64,000 bases of DNA from Escarpia spicata (Eukaryota; Annelida; Polychaeta; Sabellida; Siboglinidae). Below are positions 60,311-64,000 of the stretch, piece by piece. How positions within the stretch are numbered: position 1 is the first letter of the stretch; every line of letters begins with the position of its first letter. Below the pieces are notes generated by a model, which saw only the letters and a program-made list of their open reading frames with translations, did not search any database and was not told the DNA's origin. The stretch lies in NCBI GenBank assembly GCA_963995525.1, contig OZ023205.1, positions 62,631,933-62,695,932 on the forward strand, written 5' to 3'. The translations under genes were made by a program, and so were the position numbers.

Positions 60311-60363
60311 GAGGAAATGCGCCCCTACGTCAGTTGGGGTTATAGGCGCCTCTAGCTGTCACT
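60311..60363 (+). terminator. conserved 3' element, copy 2
   Basis: Same as 55584-55639: GAGGAAATGCGCCCCTACG, then TTGGGGTTATAGGCGCC and CTGTCACT, 24 bases after the PolB stop. Confidence 0.5.
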
Positions 60364-60441
60364 CGGTTAGTAGGTGGGAGACACACGAAAAAAATAACAC
60401 TATTTAGTCAGATACCACGCAATCGATAGTCATAGCGCAGC

Positions 60442-60621
60442 ATGTCACGGACGGGAACGGTCGTAGCTGTAGCACTAGTGGGAATACTCGGTCTGTACCT
60501 GTACGTCTTGTACGTCTTGTTCCGCGATCCCTTCCTTCGTTGGTGTGGCGGAGGTGTCGTCGTCGTATCTAACAGCACAGCGGACAACGTAACATTGTCG
60601 AACGCCACCAGCGACTACTAG
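60442..60621 (+). CDS. 59-aa single-pass membrane protein
   Basis: A short ORF whose stop codon abuts the ATPase ATG. After a five-residue N-terminus there is one hydrophobic helix (VVAVALVGILGLYLYVLYVL), an Arg-Asp turn, and a C-terminal part with several possible N-glycosylation sites (NST, NVT, NAT). Small membrane proteins are common in virus-like elements for entry or assembly. I do not recognise a family. Confidence 0.65.
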   Translation: MSRTGTVVAVALVGILGLYLYVLYVLFRDPFLRWCGGGVVVVSNSTADNVTLSNATSDY

Positions 60622-61617
60622 ATGGACACGCGATGGAAACACCCCTTCACCTGTATCGTCGCGGGTCCGACGGGATGCGGTAAGAGCACGTTCGTGATGC
60701 GTCTGCTACGTCACGCCGCGACGATTATCGATCCGCCTCCAGAGAAGATCACGTGGTGTTACGGTGTATGGCAGAGTGCCTACGTCGACAACGACCTGGT
60801 ACGCTTCGAGGAAGGCTTGCCGAGCGGTGCGTTCGATGCATCGACGCGTAACCTCGTGGTCATCGACGATCTGATGGCGGAAACGGACGAACGGGTCACG
60901 ACCTTGTTCACGAAAAAGAGTCATCTCCAGAACACGTCCGTACTGTATCTCGTGCAGAACCTGTTTCCGAAGAACAAGGAGAGTCGCAAGATCAGTCTGA
61001 ACGCGCACTACATGGTAGTCTTCAAGAATCCTCGCGACGCGTCACAGATCGGACACTTGGCGCGACAGATGTATCCGGGACGCCTGAAGTTTGTACAGGA
61101 AGCGTTCCGAGACGCCACGGCACCTCCGTACGGTTATCTCCTCGTCGATCTGAAACAGGACACGCCCGACGACATGCGTCTGCGCACGGGCGTCCTTCCG
61201 GACGACGGTGTCCAGTACGTGTACCAACCCAAAGAAGACAACAGCATGTCCGAACTCGTGAAGAAACACCTCCTCTGCATACATACGCTGAACAGGTACA
61301 AGAGCACGAAATTGAGACGAGCCATCATCAGAAACGCCGACGCCGATCTGTTGTGTGCACTAGCCGAGTGTGCCTACAACATATTGAAGAAGAACGTGCC
61401 CTTGACCGACGCGCAGAGACGCGCTCTGAGTGTGTACAAAACAAACCTGCGCGCTTTGGCAAAGAAAGACGCGCCGACAGCGAGGAGACGTTGCATCTTG
61501 CTACGCGGTAACAACCAGGGCGGCGGGGGACAGACCGGTGGTTTCCTGTCGGCGCTGCTGGCACCTTTGGCCGGTGCGGTCTTTCTACCCTTGCTAAAAC
61601 AGGTGCTACTCAAGTAG
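60622..61617 (+). CDS. packaging ATPase (FtsK/HerA, A32-like) joined to a core-protein-like domain, 331 aa
   Basis: Residues 1-208 are the DNA-packaging ATPase. FTCIVAGPTGCGKSTFVMRL holds Walker A, and LVVIDDLM is Walker B. LYLVQNLF leads to an Asn/Gln sensor, and NAHYMVVFKNPRD is typical of Polinton ATPases. It would pump the genome into the capsid. From a Met at residue 209 the same frame continues as a different protein type: basic helices (LRRAIIRNADADLLCALAE, then LTDAQRRALSVYK), a Gly-rich stretch and a hydrophobic end (GGFLSALLAPLAGAVF). That is the layout of the small core/membrane-active proteins of Polintons and of adenovirus pX-type proteins. These are normally separate genes, so this is a fusion or an internal-start overlap at 61246. 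Confidence 0.9.
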   Translation: MDTRWKHPFTCIVAGPTGCGKSTFVMRLLRHAATIIDPPPEKITWCYGVWQSAYVDNDLVRFEEGLPSGAFDASTRNLVVIDDLMAETDERVTTLFTKKSHLQNTSVLYLVQNLFPKNKESRKISLNAHYMVVFKNPRDASQIGHLARQMYPGRLKFVQEAFRDATAPPYGYLLVDLKQDTPDDMRLRTGVLPDDGVQYVYQPKEDNSMSELVKKHLLCIHTLNRYKSTKLRRAIIRNADADLLCALAECAYNILKKNVPLTDAQRRALSVYKTNLRALAKKDAPTARRRCILLRGNNQGGGGQTGGFLSALLAPLAGAVFLPLLKQVLLK

Positions 61618-61623
61618 ACGACA

Positions 61624-62415
61624 ATGGAACACACACGGAAGATGGCTTTGGTAGATCCACGACTGTTGGATAGTCTACGCGCACCGGCACCGACGGATAC
61701 CCTAGGACGCAAAGTACAGGTGCTCGACGACGAGATGAAAGTCATACTCGACAGACAAGATCTCGCCGACGGTGACAAGGTCGTCATGTATAATCAAGTG
61801 TTGCAACGCCACAACGCGTTGGCCGATCGACGCGTGCGCGAACCAGTGCGCGTGATGACAGTCAACAAGGACACGTCCCCGGTGGTCACGGCGATGGGGG
61901 CGGCGGCGGCGGACCCGACCCCGCCAGAGGCGGGGGCGACAGGTATGGAAGCGTCGGTGGCGGCAGGTATGGAAGCGGACGTCGTCGAAAGCGTTCCCAA
62001 GGCGCTGCGGACCAAAGCCAGACTACTAATGGAACGTCTGAAACGAGACGTCGTGTGGAATGCGCGCGGAGAGCTTATGCACAAAGGCGTAGCGGTACCC
62101 GGAAGTAACGTGGTGGACCTCGTGAACGATCTGTTACGTCAGCGCAAGACCGTTGGTAGTCCAACGGGGTGGCAGGTGTTTGCACGTCAACTCGGCACCA
62201 TGAATCTACCCATGGAGTTGGTGGGTAACGAGGTCAGGAGACTGGCCATTCAACAGGAACAACGGAAGAGTGCCGTAGCGGCAGCGGCCACACGATCGCT
62301 CGGTAGAGCGCGTCGATCGCTGCAGTGGACACCCCTCACACGGAGACGAATGAGCCCGTCCACTCTACCTACGCCACCGGCCTCGACTAGTAAGGGATGG
62401 GAGGATCTCAGATAA
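61624..62415 (+). CDS. conserved Polinton protein of unknown function, 263 aa
   Basis: The N-terminus KMALVDPRLLDSL followed by VQVLDDEMKVILDR and KVVMYNQVLQRH resembles a protein I associate with animal Polintons, lying between the ATPase and the integrase. A Gly/Ala/Pro-rich linker (about residues 85-115) leads to a second domain with KARLLMERLKRDV, VPGSNVVDLVNDLLRQRK and SPTGWQVFARQL. The C-terminus is basic and Ser/Pro-rich (RRRMSPSTLPTPP). No catalytic motif is visible. A virion-associated or DNA-binding role is possible. The ATG at 61624 lies six bases after the ATPase stop, in tandem spacing with its neighbours. Confidence 0.7.
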   Translation: MEHTRKMALVDPRLLDSLRAPAPTDTLGRKVQVLDDEMKVILDRQDLADGDKVVMYNQVLQRHNALADRRVREPVRVMTVNKDTSPVVTAMGAAAADPTPPEAGATGMEASVAAGMEADVVESVPKALRTKARLLMERLKRDVVWNARGELMHKGVAVPGSNVVDLVNDLLRQRKTVGSPTGWQVFARQLGTMNLPMELVGNEVRRLAIQQEQRKSAVAAAATRSLGRARRSLQWTPLTRRRMSPSTLPTPPASTSKGWEDLR

Positions 62416-62446
62416 AAGAGGCGCACCGTCTCGATTCGCCGATATA

Positions 62447-62797
62447 ATGTGCGATTCACAGGATAGTCTACGTCGTCTGTATACCGGTGTCGCTTACGCC
62501 GGACTTCCCATCGTGTGCGGTATTATCGGCGATTATATCATACGATCATGGTGCGACGACGAAAACAGCTGGAGGACGTCTACTTCGACCCCGCCAAGGT
62601 GGGAAGTTACGGGGGAATCGCGTCTTTGCGACGAGACGTACCACGCGTACCGAGAAAGATGGTCGAACAATGGCTATCGGAACAGAACGCCTATACCCTA
62701 CACAAACCGGTCAGAGTTCGTTTCAAGCGACGACGCACGGTCGTCGGAGGACGGGATCAACAGTGGCAAGCCGATCTCGTCGACGTGGCCAGTCTGA
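62447..62797 (+). CDS. small hydrophobic ORF overlapping the integrase start
   Basis: The first ~34 codons encode a membrane-like segment (LYTGVAYAGLPIVCGIIGDY). From 62548 the frame overlaps the integrase in another frame and reads as chance sequence. A short membrane protein ending near the integrase start is plausible; the extension is probably not real. Confidence 0.4.
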   Translation: MCDSQDSLRRLYTGVAYAGLPIVCGIIGDYIIRSWCDDENSWRTSTSTPPRWEVTGESRLCDETYHAYRERWSNNGYRNRTPIPYTNRSEFVSSDDARSSEDGINSGKPISSTWPV

Positions 62798-63617
62798 AAA
62801 AGAAAACGACGGTACGACGTTCCTGCTCACGGTGATCGACGTCTTCTCGAAAGTCGCCCGATGCGTTCCGCTGAAGACCAAGTCGGCGACGTCTGTGTCG
62901 AAGGCGCTGAACGGACTCTTCACCGATGTACAGCCGTTGTTTTTGCAGACCGATAGAGGTCTGTAATTCTATAACCGTAGCGTTCGGGGTGTATTGGACA
63001 GGTTCGGCATCCAACACTTCTCCACCTGTAACGAGGAGATCAAGGCGAGCATCGTGGAACGCTTCAATCGCACGCTAATGACGCGGCTGTGGCGATACCT
63101 GACACACAAAGAATCGTGGCGATACATCGATATCCTTCAGGATCTGGTGCGCACGTACAACGACACGCCCCATCGCAGTATCGGGATGCCTCAGTCGCAG
63201 GTGGATGCGACTAATCAGGAAGAGGTGTGGCAGCGCCTGTACGGTGGTCATCACGGTAAGGGCGTACCCAAGTACCACGTGGGGGATCGCGTGCGTAGCA
63301 GCAAGGTCAAGAGACGATTCGAAAAAGGCTACACGGTGAATTGGACAGAGGAACTATTCACGATACGCGAGGTGCATCCGTCCGATCCGCCCGTCTATCT
63401 TCTAGCGGACGATCTCGGAGAGATACTGGACGGTACCTTCTACGAGCCGGAGTTGCAGAAGGTGACGGTTCCGGCCGATAAACTGTACCGCGTGGAATCG
63501 ATAGTACAGCGCCGCAAGGTAGGCAGGCGACGGGAGGTGTTGGTGAAATGGTTCGGATACCCTTCGAAATTCAACAGCTGGAGCGACGCCAAGGCCCTCG
63601 TCGGCTATAAAGACTAG
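62548..63617 (+). pseudogene. retrovirus-like integrase with C-terminal chromodomain, frameshift and stop
   Basis: It inserts the element into the host chromosome. The N-terminal part (ATG 62548) reaches QADLVDV with catalytic Asp 76. A frame break in an A-rich run (about 62798-62806) leads to FLLTVIDVFSKVARCVPLK and LQTDRGL, the second Asp. There TAA at 62964-62966 replaces the Glu codon usual in this motif. The frame then continues through IKASIVERFNRTL with the catalytic Glu and PHRSIGMPQSQVD, and ends in a chromodomain (YRVESIVQRR, EVLVKWFGYPSKFNSW), which would guide integration to histone marks. The DDE residues are all present. The break is again a one-base loss modulo 3. Confidence 0.92.
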
Positions 63618-63650
63618 TCACGCGCCCGTCGCGATGTCAGTCGTCCACGC

Positions 63651-63959
63651 ATGGCAGACGAGACGACATCACGGATTACCGTTAGTGACGAAGAAGAAGA
63701 AGAAGAAGACGACATCGACGCCACTCCACCAATAAAGAAAGAGAGGACTCCGTGGCATATATTTGGCACCGCGTGTCCCAAAGAGGAGATAGTCTTTCTG
63801 TGTCAAGTCGTCGTCTTGTACACGGTCATCTTGGTCAGCATCTACAACCTGACGTTCGGCCACCACGTCAATCCGACTCTTTGGACGGCCCTGTTGAGTA
63901 GTTCGTTGGGTTACCTGCTACCCAGTCCGACGTTGAAACAACAACATGGCGACGAGTGA
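63651..63959 (+). CDS. Polinton membrane protein, 102 aa
   Basis: An acidic N-terminus (VSDEEEEEEDDID) and a basic turn (KKERTPW) are followed by a first membrane helix (IVFLCQVVVLYTVILVSIYN). A second hydrophobic segment with the motif LWTALLSSSLGYLLPSP recurs in Polintons as I know them. It is probably an inner membrane or capsid-associated protein. It overlaps the next start codon by 14 bases. Confidence 0.75.
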   Translation: MADETTSRITVSDEEEEEEDDIDATPPIKKERTPWHIFGTACPKEEIVFLCQVVVLYTVILVSIYNLTFGHHVNPTLWTALLSSSLGYLLPSPTLKQQHGDE

Positions 63960-64000
63960 TTTCTATCTCACGTTGCCCAGCAATGCTTCCATGGACACGC
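63946..64000 (+). CDS. Polinton structural protein, 5' end only
   Basis: The ATG at 63946 begins SDFYLTLPSNASM, the usual N-terminus of a conserved Polinton protein with the LxLPSNSSM signature. It runs off the right edge of the window. It is probably a virion or minor capsid component. Confidence 0.7.
   Translation, partial: MATSDFYLTLPSNASMDT

Noticed and set aside
62796..62810. Programmed -1 frameshift in the integrase
   Set aside because: The zero-frame codons are not a classical heptamer, a stop follows at 62964, and seven other breaks of the same sign exist without slippery sites.

Overview
The window is animal nuclear DNA. Its first 48 kb are AT-rich, intron-bearing and full of decayed transposons, SINEs, LINE 3' ends and satellites. 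They contain a tRNA-Arg gene (10518-10590) and one complete host gene on the minus strand: an M-Ras-type small GTPase in five coding exons (45528 down to 20474) whose splice phases all agree and give a 196-residue protein. The mix of bilaterian gene structure, tRNA-derived SINEs, CR1-like LINEs, hAT, Harbinger and pogo relics and a Polinton suggests a marine invertebrate. A lophotrochozoan is my guess; the species cannot be read from the sequence.

Layout of the host part: PIF/Harbinger relic with a LINE in it (0.9-3.2 kb); SINE and an 8-bp-TSD MITE (3.6-4.4 kb); hAT relic (7.4-8.8 kb); tRNA-Arg (10.5 kb); SINE (11.7 kb); pogo/Tigger relic (15.5-16.7 kb); M-Ras locus (about 18.5-45.6 kb). The M-Ras introns hold a 2.4-kb inverted-repeat element with a TTAA MITE inside it, two LINE fragments, nested hAT-type MITEs, a dispersed GTGAC-pair motif and two 27-bp minisatellites.

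From about 48.7 kb to the right edge the DNA becomes GC-richer and gene-dense. It is a Polinton/Maverick (adintovirus-like) integrated virus-like element, on the plus strand apart from one gene. A badly frameshifted major capsid protein relic (48739-49960) is followed by a MITE (50001-50439), which also has an inverted copy at 3946-4383. Then comes a second, better preserved element. It has an early-looking block: an antisense three-exon gene, a NADAR-domain gene, an RPA1-C-like ssDNA-binding protein, and two large exons that fit in phase onto the same 18-residue leader exon. After that come protein-primed PolB with N-terminal zinc fingers, a small membrane protein, a packaging ATPase joined to a core-protein-like domain, a conserved Polinton protein, a chromodomain integrase, a membrane protein, and the start of another structural gene that runs off the window.

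PolB copies the genome by protein priming, the RPA-like protein would coat displaced ssDNA, the integrase inserts it, the ATPase packages it, and the capsid genes build the shell. NADAR and the spliced acidic proteins are the likely host-interaction layer. PolB, integrase and capsid genes carry frame breaks, so this copy is probably not autonomous unless some breaks are assembly errors. The early block is the most novel part of the window.
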